Origin: Oscillospiraceae bacterium
GTDB lineage: Bacteria > Bacillota > Clostridia > Oscillospirales > CAG-272
NCBI GenBank assembly: GCA_015064855.1
Contig: SVRK01000010.1
Coordinates: forward strand, 1 to 51,642
Length of the DNA: 51,642 nucleotides
Reading direction: 5' to 3'
The stretch's first letter is position 1. The number at the start of each line of letters is the position of its first letter. The notes below the pieces were generated by a model that saw nothing but the letters and a program-made list of their open reading frames with translations, had not been told where the DNA came from and ran no database searches. Made by a program: the position numbers and the translations under genes. Below are positions 1 to 8,581 of the stretch, piece by piece.

Positions 1-18
1 AATCACATTAAAAAAGAA

Positions 19-40
19 TCTGGCGTTGATCAACGCCAGA
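19..40 (-). terminator. Perfect 22-bp palindrome, possible terminator
   Basis: The stem tctggcgttga pairs perfectly with tcaacgccaga. Read on the minus strand it is followed by a T-rich run, as in an intrinsic terminator, but no minus-strand gene enters it within the window. On the plus strand it is followed by A's. It may be bidirectional, closing the gene left of the window. Confidence 0.4.
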
Positions 41-133
41 CCCAAAAAAGTTATTGGTTATCGTAAACCTATTGATTTGTTTGAATTTTTTGTTAATTCC
101 TGTTGCACTTAGCTTGACAATTTATTGTAAATA

Positions 134-162
134 TTGACTTTTGTATATTATTGTGCTAAAAT
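134..162 (+). promoter_or_regulatory. Housekeeping sigma promoter for the BspA-like lipoprotein
   Basis: A -35 box TTGACT (134-139) and a -10 box TAAAAT (157-162) are separated by exactly 17 bp. The predicted transcription start near 169 falls at the first base of the structured leader, which supports the assignment. Confidence 0.75.
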
Positions 163-168
163 ATACGT

Positions 169-325
169 GCGACATAATTAAATATCAAGCAGAAAGCACT
201 CCTTTTAGGTAGAGTGCGTCCTTTTTGCGTACTTATTTTCTGCTTGAAATAGTATTAATTGTGTCGCAACATGCAAGAAGGCGCATTTTATGGGTGTCGC
301 CTGCTTTGCGGGCGGCACTTTTTTA
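169..325 (+). promoter_or_regulatory. Structured 5' leader ending in an intrinsic terminator (candidate riboswitch or attenuator)
   Basis: The leader can fold into a long hairpin: the outer strand gcgacataattaa (from 169) pairs with ttaattgtgtcgc (ending near 267, with one G-U pair), and inside it tcaagcagaaa pairs with tttctgcttga. The tip carries a further hairpin, gcactc/gagtgc. A GC-rich 11-bp stem with a TTT loop (294-318) and six T's follow, a classic intrinsic terminator placed just before the ribosome site (ggagg) and start codon at 339. A terminator between promoter and start codon implies control by premature termination. I do not recognise a known riboswitch consensus. Confidence 0.6.
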
Positions 326-338
326 TTTGGAGGATAAA

Positions 339-3300
339 ATGAAAAACAAACTAACTCTTTTGCTTATCTTGACACTTGTTTTGTCTCTAGTATTTGCGTT
401 TACATCGTGCGGTGGTAATAATGATACCGACACAAATACAGAAACAGAAACTATCTCAGAAAGCGACACATCGACCGGTACAGATACCGAGGTTGAGTCT
501 GATTCCAATACTGAAATAGAGTCAGATACGGAGACAGAGACTGAGGTTGAGTCTGATACCAATACTGAAACAGAGACAGATACAGAGACCGAGACTGAGG
601 TTGAGTCTGATACCAATACTGAAACAGAGACTGATACGGAAACTGACGAGCCCGAGCACGTGCATACCGAGGTAATTATCCCTGCAGTTGAGCCTACCTG
701 CACCGAAACAGGTCTTACCGAGGGCAAAAAATGTTCAGACTGTGGTGAAGTTTTGGTTGAGCAAGAGATTATCCCTACAAAGCACATAGAAGAATCCATC
801 CCTGCCGTTGAGCCGACCTGTACCGAAACAGGTCTTGCCGAGGGTAAAAAATGTTCTGTTTGCGGTGAGGTCTTGGTTGCGCAGGAAATAATACCCGCCG
901 TTGGTCATAAAATGCAATTTACGTCTACTCAAAAAGCAACTTGCGTGGCTTATGGATACGATATATATACCTGTGAATCATGTGGTGTTACAGAAAATAG
1001 AAACCAAACACCTATAGATTTTTCACCTGCCGGACACTCTTATATAGAAGAATATTTAGCTCCTACCTGTACTACTAGGGGTTATAGAGCCGAAATTTGT
1101 GAGCGTTGTGGTGCATTCTCCGGCTCAAGGATCACCATCCCTGCTTTGGGTCATACAGAAGAAACACTTGCAAAAGTAGAGCCTACCTGTACCGAAACAG
1201 GTCTTACCGAGGGCATAAAATGCGCCGTTTGCGGTGAGGTTTTGGTGGCGCAGGAAACAGTTAAGGCTTTAGGGCACAAATATGACGGAAGTTATGAATG
1301 TATTGATTGTGATTTTGTTTTACCTACAAGCGAAGGGCTTGAATTCACATTGAACACCGAAACAAATACTTATACAGTAAGTAAAGGAAGCTGTACCGAT
1401 ACCAATATCGTTATTCCGTTTACATATGGTGATTTGCCTGTAACATCTATAGGAAACTATGCGTTCAATAGTTGTTCAGACTTGACAAGTATAACCATAC
1501 CCGATAGTGTTACTTCTATAGGGAGCTCTGCGTTTAATGGTTGCTTTAATCTTCTAGAGGTATATAATTTATCAAGCTTAAATATAACCGTGGGCTCAAC
1601 AGATAACGGATACGTAGGATGTTATGCAAAGATAGTACATACATCGCTAGAGGATACAAGCATACTTGAAACAGTTGATGATTATATCTTTATGACTTGG
1701 AAAGATAAATATTATCTTGTAGGATATATAGGTAATGATAAAGAGCTTATCTTACCCGAAAGTTATAACGGTAATAATTATGAAATAAATCAGTATGCAT
1801 TCTATAAGCGTGATGATATAACAAAGGTAACTATACCTGATAGTGTTACTTCTATAGGATACGATGCGTTCTATAATTGCACCTCGCTTACAAGTGTAAC
1901 AATACCAGATAGCGTAACGTCTGTAGGAAACTATGCGTTCTGGGGTTGCACCTCGCTTACAAGCGTGACAATACCAGATAGTGTTACTTCTATAGGAGAC
2001 CGTGTGTTCTATGATTGCACCTCGCTTACATTTATAATAATTCCTGATAGCGTAATCTCAATAGAAAGCTCTGCGTTTAGTGATTGCGACAATTTAACAA
2101 TATATACTAACTTGACAAGTAAACCCAGTGGCTGGTCAATAAGTGCAGACTCTATAATATTTGATTTAAAAACTTATGGAGAGACCGATGATGGATTTAA
2201 GTGGATAGAGACGAACTTAATCAGCAGCATTATAACCATTGTTGGATATAATGGCAAAGAAACCGAGCTCATTATTCCATCCACTATAAATAGTATCCCT
2301 GTAACATCTATTCAAGCTAGTGCATTTAGAAACCTTTCAACCATAAAAAAAGCAACGATACCCAATAATGTTACTTCTATAGGAGACCATGCGTTCTTTG
2401 GTTGCACTGCACTAACTGAAATCAACTTTAACGCAGTAGCAATGGCTGACTTAAGCTCTAACATATTCTATGGAGCAGGACGAAACGGAGATGGAATAAA
2501 TGTAACAATAGGTAAAAATGTTACTAAAATTCCGGCTTGTCTGTTTGGTTATGATTCCAATGATTATGATTATAACCATTCGCCAAAAATAACAAGTGTA
2601 ATATTTGAAGAAGGAAGTGTATGTGAAAGCATTGGAGACAGTGCGTTCTATAAATGCACCTCGCTTACAAGTATAACAATACCTGATAGTGTTACTTCTA
2701 TAGGAAGTTATGCATTTGCTGGTTGCTCAAACCTGACAAGTGTAAACTATTTAGGAACAATAGAACAATGGTGTAATATATCATTTGGCGATTCTTCAGC
2801 AAATCCGTTATATTATGCAAAGAACTTACATCTAAATGGAGAGCTTGTAACCAACCTTGTAATACCCAATACTGTAACGAAAATAAAAGATTATGCGTTC
2901 TATTATTGCACATCGCTTACAAGCGTAACAATACCTGATAGCGTTACTTCTATAGGATACGCTGCGTTCTATGGTTGCAAATCGCTTACAAATGTAACAA
3001 TACCCGACAGTATAACGATTATAGAAAACGGTGCGTTCTCTTCTTGCACCTCACTTACAAGTGTAATAATACCCAATAGTGTTACTTCTATAGGAGACGG
3101 TGCGTTCTATCGTTGCTCCTCGCTTGAGTATAACGAATATGATAATGCATATTATTTAGGAAATGAAAATAATCCGTATTTAGTATTAATTAAAGCAAAG
3201 GATACATCTATTACATCTTGTATAATACATGAGAATACTAAGTTTATACATAGTTACGCGTTCGATAATTGCTACTCACTTACAAGTGCAACAATCGGAA

Positions 3301-4277
3301 ATAGCGTTACTTCTACGGGAGTCTATGCGTTCGCTCAATGCACCTCGCTTACAAGTATAATAATACCTGATAGTTTTACTTCTATTGGAGAACGCACGTT
3401 CCAGGAGTGCAAATCACTTACAAGTATAACAATACCTGATAGTGTTACTTCTATAGGAGAAAATGCGTTCCTTTATTGCACCTCGCTTAAAGAAGTGCAT
3501 ATAAGTGATATAGCAAACTGGTGTAATATTTCATTTGGCAATAGTTCTGCAAATCCACTAAACAATGGAGCAAGCTTATATCTAAACGGAGAGCTTGTAA
3601 CTAATCTTGTAATACCCAATACTGTAACGGAAATAAAAGATTATGCATTCTATAATTGCGATTCTCTTACAAATGTAACAATACCTAATAGTGTTGCTTC
3701 TATAGGAGCCTCTGCGTTTTCTGATTGCGACTCGCTTAAAAGTGTAAATTATTTAGGAACTATCGAAGATTGGTGTAATATATCATTTGGTGGTTCTTTA
3801 GCAAATCCACTAAACAATGGAGCAAGCTTATATCTAAACGGAGAGCATGTAACTGATCTTGTAATACCCAATACTGTAACAGAAATAAAATATTGTGCTT
3901 TCGCTGGCGGCAATTTTACAAATGTAACAATACCCGACAGTATAACGATTATAGAAAACGGTGCGTTCTCTTCTTGCACCTCACTTACAAGTGTTACAAT
4001 ACCTAATAGTGTTGCTTCTATAGGAGGCTTTGCGTTCTCTTCTTGCACCTCACTTACAAGTGTTACAATACCCGATAGTGTTACTTCTATAGGAAGCTAT
4101 GCGTTCCGTGGTTGCAACTCGCTTACAATATATTGCGAAGCAACCGAAAAACCAAGTGATTGGGATTATTATTGGAATTCTTCAAACCGTCCTGTATATT
4201 GGTATAGTGAAAACGAGCCGACGGGCACGGGTAATTATTGGCACTATGTTGACGGAGTAGTTACCATTTGGGAATAA
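339..4277 (+). CDS. BspA-like leucine-rich-repeat surface lipoprotein
   Basis: Predicted lipoprotein of 1312 residues. The start at 339 follows a ggagg site and gives a signal peptide with a lipobox (FAFTSCGG), so the protein should be anchored outside the membrane. Order of parts: a Thr/Glu/Ser/Asp stalk (about 30-105) built from 18-residue repeats; three copies of a Cys-x-x-Cys-Gly module (EPTCTETGL...CGEVLV, near 117, 156 and 281) with related modules between; then roughly two dozen 23-residue LRR_5 (BspA-type) repeats with consensus TIPDSVTSIGxxAFxxCTSL, broken by non-repeat inserts. The C-terminus is WHYVDGVVTIWE. BspA-type proteins generally mediate adhesion or binding at the cell surface; the ligand here is unknown. 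An in-frame start at 225 exists but lacks a signal peptide and lies inside the leader, so it is rejected. Expression is probably gated by the leader terminator. Confidence 0.88.
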   Translation: MKNKLTLLLILTLVLSLVFAFTSCGGNNDTDTNTETETISESDTSTGTDTEVESDSNTEIESDTETETEVESDTNTETETDTETETEVESDTNTETETDTETDEPEHVHTEVIIPAVEPTCTETGLTEGKKCSDCGEVLVEQEIIPTKHIEESIPAVEPTCTETGLAEGKKCSVCGEVLVAQEIIPAVGHKMQFTSTQKATCVAYGYDIYTCESCGVTENRNQTPIDFSPAGHSYIEEYLAPTCTTRGYRAEICERCGAFSGSRITIPALGHTEETLAKVEPTCTETGLTEGIKCAVCGEVLVAQETVKALGHKYDGSYECIDCDFVLPTSEGLEFTLNTETNTYTVSKGSCTDTNIVIPFTYGDLPVTSIGNYAFNSCSDLTSITIPDSVTSIGSSAFNGCFNLLEVYNLSSLNITVGSTDNGYVGCYAKIVHTSLEDTSILETVDDYIFMTWKDKYYLVGYIGNDKELILPESYNGNNYEINQYAFYKRDDITKVTIPDSVTSIGYDAFYNCTSLTSVTIPDSVTSVGNYAFWGCTSLTSVTIPDSVTSIGDRVFYDCTSLTFIIIPDSVISIESSAFSDCDNLTIYTNLTSKPSGWSISADSIIFDLKTYGETDDGFKWIETNLISSIITIVGYNGKETELIIPSTINSIPVTSIQASAFRNLSTIKKATIPNNVTSIGDHAFFGCTALTEINFNAVAMADLSSNIFYGAGRNGDGINVTIGKNVTKIPACLFGYDSNDYDYNHSPKITSVIFEEGSVCESIGDSAFYKCTSLTSITIPDSVTSIGSYAFAGCSNLTSVNYLGTIEQWCNISFGDSSANPLYYAKNLHLNGELVTNLVIPNTVTKIKDYAFYYCTSLTSVTIPDSVTSIGYAAFYGCKSLTNVTIPDSITIIENGAFSSCTSLTSVIIPNSVTSIGDGAFYRCSSLEYNEYDNAYYLGNENNPYLVLIKAKDTSITSCIIHENTKFIHSYAFDNCYSLTSATIGNSVTSTGVYAFAQCTSLTSIIIPDSFTSIGERTFQECKSLTSITIPDSVTSIGENAFLYCTSLKEVHISDIANWCNISFGNSSANPLNNGASLYLNGELVTNLVIPNTVTEIKDYAFYNCDSLTNVTIPNSVASIGASAFSDCDSLKSVNYLGTIEDWCNISFGGSLANPLNNGASLYLNGEHVTDLVIPNTVTEIKYCAFAGGNFTNVTIPDSITIIENGAFSSCTSLTSVTIPNSVASIGGFAFSSCTSLTSVTIPDSVTSIGSYAFRGCNSLTIYCEATEKPSDWDYYWNSSNRPVYWYSENEPTGTGNYWHYVDGVVTIWE
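489..650 (+). repeat. Three tandem 54-bp repeats encoding the surface stalk
   Basis: The motif gaggttgagtctgat recurs at 489, 543 and 597, an exact 54-bp period, encoding an 18-residue unit beginning EVESD-x-NTE. The second and third units are nearly identical. Such repeats usually change copy number and thereby stalk length. Confidence 0.85.
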
Positions 4278-4336
4278 AAATTACTACCCCTCTGGGCACC
4301 TACGGGTGCCCACCTCCCCTGACAAGTGGAGGCTGG

Positions 4337-4379
4337 TTGGCATTACGACAACAATGGAGAAATAGTTATTTGAGAATAA
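4337..4379 (+). pseudogene. Decayed copy of the lipoprotein's C-terminal codons (copy 2)
   Basis: The bases translate as WHYDNNGEIVI-stop-E, matching the true end WHYVDGVVTIWE (4238-4277) except that the Trp codon tgg has become tga. No LRR sequence precedes it, so it is a fragment. Confidence 0.6.
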
Positions 4380-4385
4380 TTAATT

Positions 4386-4502
4386 GGCTTCCCCTTGAGG
4401 GGAGGCTCTGCCAAAGGCGGTGGTGAGGTGTTATTCACTTTACCACTACACCTCATCCGTCAACTATGTTGACACCTTCCCCTCCAAGCAAAGGGGAAGG
4501 CT
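4386..4502. repeat. Palindromic dispersed element with CTCATCCGTC arm
   Basis: Two GC-rich arms (ggcttccccttgagggg and cccctccaagcaaaggggaagg) flank a centre with gaggtg and cacctcatccgtc motifs in inverted order. The same cacctcatccgtc...acaccttc motif recurs at 5018-5064 and, reversed, at 50749-50797. This looks like a small non-autonomous element (MITE-like or REP-like). Confidence 0.65.
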
Positions 4503-4506
4503 TGAA

Positions 4507-4549
4507 TTGGCGTTACGATGACAATAGAGAAATAGTTGTTTGGGAGTGA
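4507..4549 (+). pseudogene. Decayed copy of the lipoprotein's C-terminal codons (copy 3)
   Basis: Translates as WRYDDNREIVVWE-stop, clearly related to the parent tail and to copy 2 at 4337. It follows a palindromic element directly, so tails and elements alternate. Confidence 0.6.
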
Positions 4550-4569
4550 GCAATCCCTCCGTCTGCTAA

Positions 4570-4656
4570 AGCAGCTTTTCCCCCTTGCAGGGCGCAACCC
4601 TTTTGTCGCATAGCGACATTTCCCCTCGCAGTGGAATAACCCTTTACAAGGGAGGC
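4570..4656. repeat. Dispersed GC-rich repeat, same family as that inside the gene at 48683-49636
   Basis: Reverse-complemented, the core reads gaggggaaatgtcgctatgc followed by gacaaaagggttgc and gcaaggg. The prophage copy at 48745-48791 reads gaggggaaatgtcacaatgc, gacaaaagggttgc and gcaaggg, nearly identical over about 45 bp. Confidence 0.75.
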
Positions 4657-4660
4657 TTGT

Positions 4661-4687
4661 GAGATTCCTCGACAAGCTCGGAATGAC
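4661..4687. repeat. Short imperfect palindrome (GATTCCTCG...CGGAATGAC)
   Basis: The unit gagattcctcgacaagctc then ggaatgac has inverted ends (gattcc/ggaatg). A longer variant with ends gatccctacg and cgggatgac lies at 4786-4876. Confidence 0.55.
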
Positions 4688-4692
4688 ATACC

Positions 4693-4725
4693 AACAAAAA
4701 AGAGTGCTTGGACGCTCTTTTTTGT
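4693..4725 (+). terminator. Intrinsic terminator
   Basis: The stem aacaaaaaagag pairs with ctcttttttgtt around a 10-base loop and runs into more T's. It would end transcription coming from the lipoprotein before the next promoter. Confidence 0.6.
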
Positions 4726-4733
4726 TTTTATTA

Positions 4734-4762
4734 TTGTATTATAAATTATTGTGTGCTATAAT
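4734..4762 (+). promoter_or_regulatory. Extended -10 promoter for the ABC exporter and pyk operon
   Basis: TTGTAT (4734-4739), 17 bp, then TATAAT (4757-4762) preceded by TGC, an extended -10 motif. It lies directly after the terminator. The resulting leader of about 315 bases runs through palindromic repeats before the ribosome site at 5071-5080. Confidence 0.6.
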
Positions 4763-4785
4763 ATATGCTGGGTTTATAGGGTTTA

Positions 4786-4876
4786 GATCCCTACGACTCC
4801 TTGCAGTCGCTTGCATACTTTCCACTAACGGAAGCAAGCTTCCAAGTGTCAATGTATCGGCTGCGCTCGGGATGAC
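4786..4876. repeat. Dispersed palindromic repeat (GATCCCTACG...CGGGATGAC)
   Basis: Inverted ends (gatccc/cgggatg) enclose about 70 bp. It resembles the shorter unit at 4661-4687. It lies in the leader of the ABC operon transcript. Confidence 0.5.
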
Positions 4877-4898
4877 GTATTATGTTTTATTCCAATGT

Positions 4899-4969
4899 CG
4901 TAGGGGTGGATATTATCCTCCCGATTGGGTTTATTAATTTTTTGCTGGAGGCTAATAGCCTCCCCTACA
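4899..4969. repeat. Dispersed repeat with GTAGGGG / CCCCTAC inverted ends
   Basis: Starts with cgtaggggtgg and ends with cctcccctaca, with an inner ggaggctaatagcctcc palindrome. The gtaggg end is shared with the units at 36964-36991 and 45802-45829. Confidence 0.55.
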
Positions 4970-5017
4970 AAGAAACAATATTGGATTTTTCTGGAGGAGC
5001 AAGCCCCTCCACTAATG

Positions 5018-5064
5018 CACCTCATCCGTCGCACGTGGCGACACCTTCTCCCCCAAAGAAGGCG
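5018..5064. repeat. Dispersed repeat, CTCATCCGTC arm
   Basis: The core cacctcatccgtcgcacgtg followed by gcgacaccttctccc is a half or small copy of the element at 4386-4502. Its reversed relative is coding sequence at 50749-50797. Confidence 0.6.
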
Positions 5065-5085
5065 AATAAAGGAAAGGAGAAAAAT

Positions 5086-6813
5086 ATGAAAAAGCTACTT
5101 GTATATTTAAAGGGATACAGAAAAGAGTGCGTTTTGGCGCCTGCGTTTAAGATGCTTGAGGCTCTTTTTGAGCTTTTCATACCTCTTGTTGTTGCTAGCA
5201 TTATTGACAATGGTATTGGGAAGAACGACTCAAATCACGTTATAAAAATGTGTCTAATTATGGTGGCACTCGGTGCTATCGGCTTAACCTGTACTCTTTT
5301 TGCACAGTATTTTTCTGCTAGAGCCGCTTGTGGCTTTTCGGCTAAGGTGCGCCACTCTCTTTTTGCGCACATCACTTCTCTTTCCTATACAGAAATTGAC
5401 ACACTTGGTACATCATCTCTTATAAACAGAATGACAAATGACACAAACCAAGTGCAAACAGGAATAAACCTAACGCTTCGCCTATTTATGCGCTCCCCTG
5501 TTATTGTTTTCGGTGCGCTTATTATGGCTATTGTCGTTGATCCAAGCTTTAAGGTTTCGGGCATATTTATTATCACCATTTTGCTTCTTTCCTTGGTTGT
5601 TTTCGGCATTATGCTAATAACCATACCGCTATACAAAAAGGTGCAAGCACGACTTGACACTACGCTCCTTTCAACACGTGAAAATTTAAGCGGTGTACGT
5701 GTTATCCGCGCTTTCTCACTTGAAAGCAAGGAAAAGAGCAAATTTCACCAAAAGACAAGTGCATTAAACAAGGCACAAATATTGGTTGGCAGAATTTCTG
5801 CGCTTATGAATCCACTCACCTTTGTTATTGTTAACCTATCTATTTGTTTCCTAATTCACAAGGGTGCTTTGCAGGTTGACAAAGGTAACCTCACACAGGG
5901 TCAGGTTATTGCGCTATATAACTACATGTCGCAAATTCTTATTGAGCTTGTTAAGCTTGCTAACCTTATTATCACAATTACCAAAGCTCTTGCATCTGCA
6001 AAAAGAATCGAGGACGTGTTTGAAATTAAGTCCTCTCACGAGATTGAAGATTTTAAGAGTGAGCAAAAGAACGACTATGCAGTAGAATTTAAAAACGTTA
6101 CACTAAAATACAAGGGCGCGGGTGAGCCATCACTTGAAAATATTGATTTTTCGGTTTCCAAAGGAGAAACTGTCGGTATTATTGGTGGCACTGGCTCGGG
6201 TAAAAGCTCTCTTGTTAATATGATTAGCCGTTTTTACGATGCTGAAAGCGGTGAGGTTATAGTAAACGGCAGAGATGTAAAATCATATGATTTTGATACT
6301 TTACGCGAAAAAATAGGTGTTGTTCCTCAAAAGGCGGTGCTATTTAAGGGCACTATCCGAGAAAACATGAAATGGGGCGACCAAAACGCCACAGACGAGG
6401 AAATCATAAAGGCTATTGAAACAGCGCAAGCAAAGGACGTTCTTCTTTCAAAGGAGGGCGGACTTGACCACCAAATTGAGGAGGGTGGCAAAAACCTTTC
6501 CGGCGGACAAAGACAACGCTTTACTATTGCGCGTGCATTAGTTGGCAAGCCTGAAATTTTGATACTTGACGACTCATCGTCTGCACTTGACTACGCTACC
6601 GATGCTAAATTAAGAAAAGCTATCGCCAATCTTGATTATACCCCCACAGTATTTATAGTTTCACAAAGAACTGCATCTATTGCCCACGCTGACAAAATAA
6701 TTGTTCTTGATGACGGCAAAATCGTTGGCATTGGCAAGCATAATGAGTTACTTGAATCCTGTGATGTTTATTCTGAAATTTACAACTCTCAATTCAAAAA
6801 GGAGGGTATGTAA
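5086..6813 (+). CDS. ABC exporter half-transporter, subunit with degenerate ATP site
   Basis: A 575-residue fused membrane and ATPase half-transporter of the multidrug exporter type (BmrC/YheI, LmrC group). The start at 5086 follows ggaaaggag; the reading frame stays open upstream but only through repeat DNA. Six membrane helices occupy about residues 15-310. The ATPase domain has Walker A GGTGSGKSS (near 368) and signature LSGGQRQR (near 471). Walker B ends ILILDDSSSALD, with Asp where the catalytic Glu is expected, and the switch position reads SQR instead of AHR. These changes mark the degenerate partner of a heterodimer. The next gene starts 1 base after this stop and supplies the canonical residues. 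The substrate cannot be told from sequence. Confidence 0.9.
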   Translation: MKKLLVYLKGYRKECVLAPAFKMLEALFELFIPLVVASIIDNGIGKNDSNHVIKMCLIMVALGAIGLTCTLFAQYFSARAACGFSAKVRHSLFAHITSLSYTEIDTLGTSSLINRMTNDTNQVQTGINLTLRLFMRSPVIVFGALIMAIVVDPSFKVSGIFIITILLLSLVVFGIMLITIPLYKKVQARLDTTLLSTRENLSGVRVIRAFSLESKEKSKFHQKTSALNKAQILVGRISALMNPLTFVIVNLSICFLIHKGALQVDKGNLTQGQVIALYNYMSQILIELVKLANLIITITKALASAKRIEDVFEIKSSHEIEDFKSEQKNDYAVEFKNVTLKYKGAGEPSLENIDFSVSKGETVGIIGGTGSGKSSLVNMISRFYDAESGEVIVNGRDVKSYDFDTLREKIGVVPQKAVLFKGTIRENMKWGDQNATDEEIIKAIETAQAKDVLLSKEGGLDHQIEEGGKNLSGGQRQRFTIARALVGKPEILILDDSSSALDYATDAKLRKAIANLDYTPTVFIVSQRTASIAHADKIIVLDDGKIVGIGKHNELLESCDVYSEIYNSQFKKEGM

Positions 6814-6814
6814 A

Positions 6815-8581
6815 ATGAAGAAAAAATCTACAATTTTAACGGTTCTCGGTTATCTAAAAAGATATTGGTTTTTGATAATTGTTTCTCTCGCTTTCGCTTG
6901 CGCCAGCGTTCTTCTATCACTCTATATCCCTATAATCGTCGGTGACGGAATTGATTTGATTATTGATACCGGTATGGTTGATTTTGAGGCGCTTTTACCC
7001 TTGATTACAAATATTGGTATTATCGCTTTGATAGTTGCACTTTTACAGTGGCTAATGAACCTAATAAACAATAGAATCACTTATAACGTTACAAAGGATA
7101 TAAGAAACCGTGCGTTTGATAAAATTCACAATTTACCTCTTTCTTATATTGACTCAAACCCCAGTGGCGCAATAGTAAACAAAATCATTTCAGACGTTGA
7201 CCAATTTGCTGAAGGGCTTTTGATGGGATTTACGCAATTCTTTTCGGGAATTGTAACCATTATAGCAACGCTGATTATTATGCTTATGCTAAGCTGGAAA
7301 ATCGCTCTTGTGGTTATTTTGCTAACGCCTCTTTCACTTTTCGTTGCAAGCTTTATATCAAAAAGCACCTATTCGCTATTTAAAAAGCAATCTGAATCGA
7401 AGGCAGAAGGAACAGCTATAATAAACGAGGTTATAGGCAACCTAAAGGTTGTCAAGGCATTTAGCCGCGAGGACAAGGAGTTAGAGCGCTTTGACAAGGC
7501 AAACGACAAGCTTGAAAGGGTGTCAAGAAAAGCTATTTTCTTCTCTTCCCTTGTTAATCCTTGCACTCGTTTTGTAAACTCTCTGGTTTATGCCGGCGTT
7601 GCTCTGGTGGGTGCATTGCTTGTAATAAAAGCAGGCGGCGGAGTGGATGGCGCTTTAACTGTCGGTGTGCTTTCGGTATTTTTGAGCTATGCAACACAGT
7701 ACGCAAAGCCGTTTAATGAAATTTCGGGCGTTATTACCGAGCTGCAAAACTCTCTTGCTTGTGCAAAACGCGTGTTTGATTTTACAAACGAAAAAGAAGA
7801 AGAAAGTGACTTGGATAATGCCGAGCTTGTAATTGACGACGGAGATATTAAGCTTTCTCACGTTTCCTTTTCTTACACAGATGATAAGAAATTGATTGAG
7901 GACCTTAATTTAAAGGTTGAAAGCGGTATGCACGTTGCAATTGTTGGTCCAACAGGCTGTGGAAAAACAACTCTTATCAATCTTTTGATGCGCTTTTATG
8001 ACGTCAAGAGTGGAGAGATTTGGGTTGATAACCAAAATATTAAGGAAATAACCAGACATTCCTTGCGCTCGTCATACGGAATGGTTTTACAAGACACATG
8101 GTTACAAAACGGAACCGTGCGTCAAAATATTGCTCTTGGCAAACCGAATGCTACCGAGAATGAAATTATCGAGGCTGCAAAGGCGTCACACGCGCATAGC
8201 TTTATAAAACGTTTACCAAACGGATATGATACTGTAATTTCAGATGAAAATTCCTCCCTATCGCAAGGACAAAGACAGCTCCTTTGCATAGCGAGAATTA
8301 TGCTTGCCCTACCGCCTATGCTTATTTTAGATGAAGCAACCTCGTCTATAGATACAAGAACCGAAATAAAAATTCAAAAGGCGTTCTCAACCCTTATGCA
8401 AGGGCGCACATCGTTTATTGTCGCACATCGCCTTTCCACTATAAAGGAAGCGGATTTAATCCTTGTTATGAAGGACGGAAACATTATCGAAATGGGCAAC
8501 CATGAGGAGCTCCTAATACAAAATGGCTTCTACGCTACCCTATATAACAGTCAATTTGAACCAAGCGAGGAATTATTATGA
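6815..8581 (+). CDS. ABC exporter half-transporter, catalytic partner
   Basis: A 588-residue half-transporter of the BmrD/LmrD type, with an N-terminal six-helix membrane domain and a C-terminal ATPase domain. Walker A is GPTGCGKTTL. The signature is the deviant LSQGQRQL seen in such partners. Walker B is LILDEATSSID with the catalytic Glu, and the switch is AHRLST. Paired with the preceding subunit it gives one canonical site (this Walker A/B with the partner's LSGGQ) and one degenerate site. The start at 6815 uses the ggaggg at the end of the upstream gene, so the two are translationally coupled. The longer open frame back to 6701 runs inside the upstream gene and is rejected. Its last four bases overlap pyk. 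Confidence 0.92.
   Translation: MKKKSTILTVLGYLKRYWFLIIVSLAFACASVLLSLYIPIIVGDGIDLIIDTGMVDFEALLPLITNIGIIALIVALLQWLMNLINNRITYNVTKDIRNRAFDKIHNLPLSYIDSNPSGAIVNKIISDVDQFAEGLLMGFTQFFSGIVTIIATLIIMLMLSWKIALVVILLTPLSLFVASFISKSTYSLFKKQSESKAEGTAIINEVIGNLKVVKAFSREDKELERFDKANDKLERVSRKAIFFSSLVNPCTRFVNSLVYAGVALVGALLVIKAGGGVDGALTVGVLSVFLSYATQYAKPFNEISGVITELQNSLACAKRVFDFTNEKEEESDLDNAELVIDDGDIKLSHVSFSYTDDKKLIEDLNLKVESGMHVAIVGPTGCGKTTLINLLMRFYDVKSGEIWVDNQNIKEITRHSLRSSYGMVLQDTWLQNGTVRQNIALGKPNATENEIIEAAKASHAHSFIKRLPNGYDTVISDENSSLSQGQRQLLCIARIMLALPPMLILDEATSSIDTRTEIKIQKAFSTLMQGRTSFIVAHRLSTIKEADLILVMKDGNIIEMGNHEELLIQNGFYATLYNSQFEPSEELL

Larger units (their letters stand above)
4278..5085. repeat. Gene-free stretch filled with GC-rich palindromic repeats
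   Basis: No credible gene lies here. The DNA is a mosaic of dispersed palindromic elements, decayed copies of the preceding gene's 3' end, one terminator and one promoter, each listed separately. The elements share motifs with repeats found in prophage genes further right (36964, 37383, 45793, 48721 and 50749). Confidence 0.75.

Noticed and set aside
323..799. Minus-strand 158-codon open frame opposite the lipoprotein stalk
   Set aside because: It is the low-complexity complement of the Thr/Glu/Ser/Asp repeat (reads as Val/Ser repeats), with no ribosome site; the plus-strand lipoprotein is clearly the gene.
1460..4140. Repeated motifs every 69 bases that could suggest a CRISPR or satellite array
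   Set aside because: The period equals 23 codons of the LRR_5 unit and the reading frame is continuous, so it is protein-coding repetition. No CRISPR array or cas gene is present in the window.
4659..4937. Plus-strand 92-codon open frame in the repeat region
   Set aside because: It covers palindromic repeats, a terminator and a promoter, and its translation has no coherent domain.
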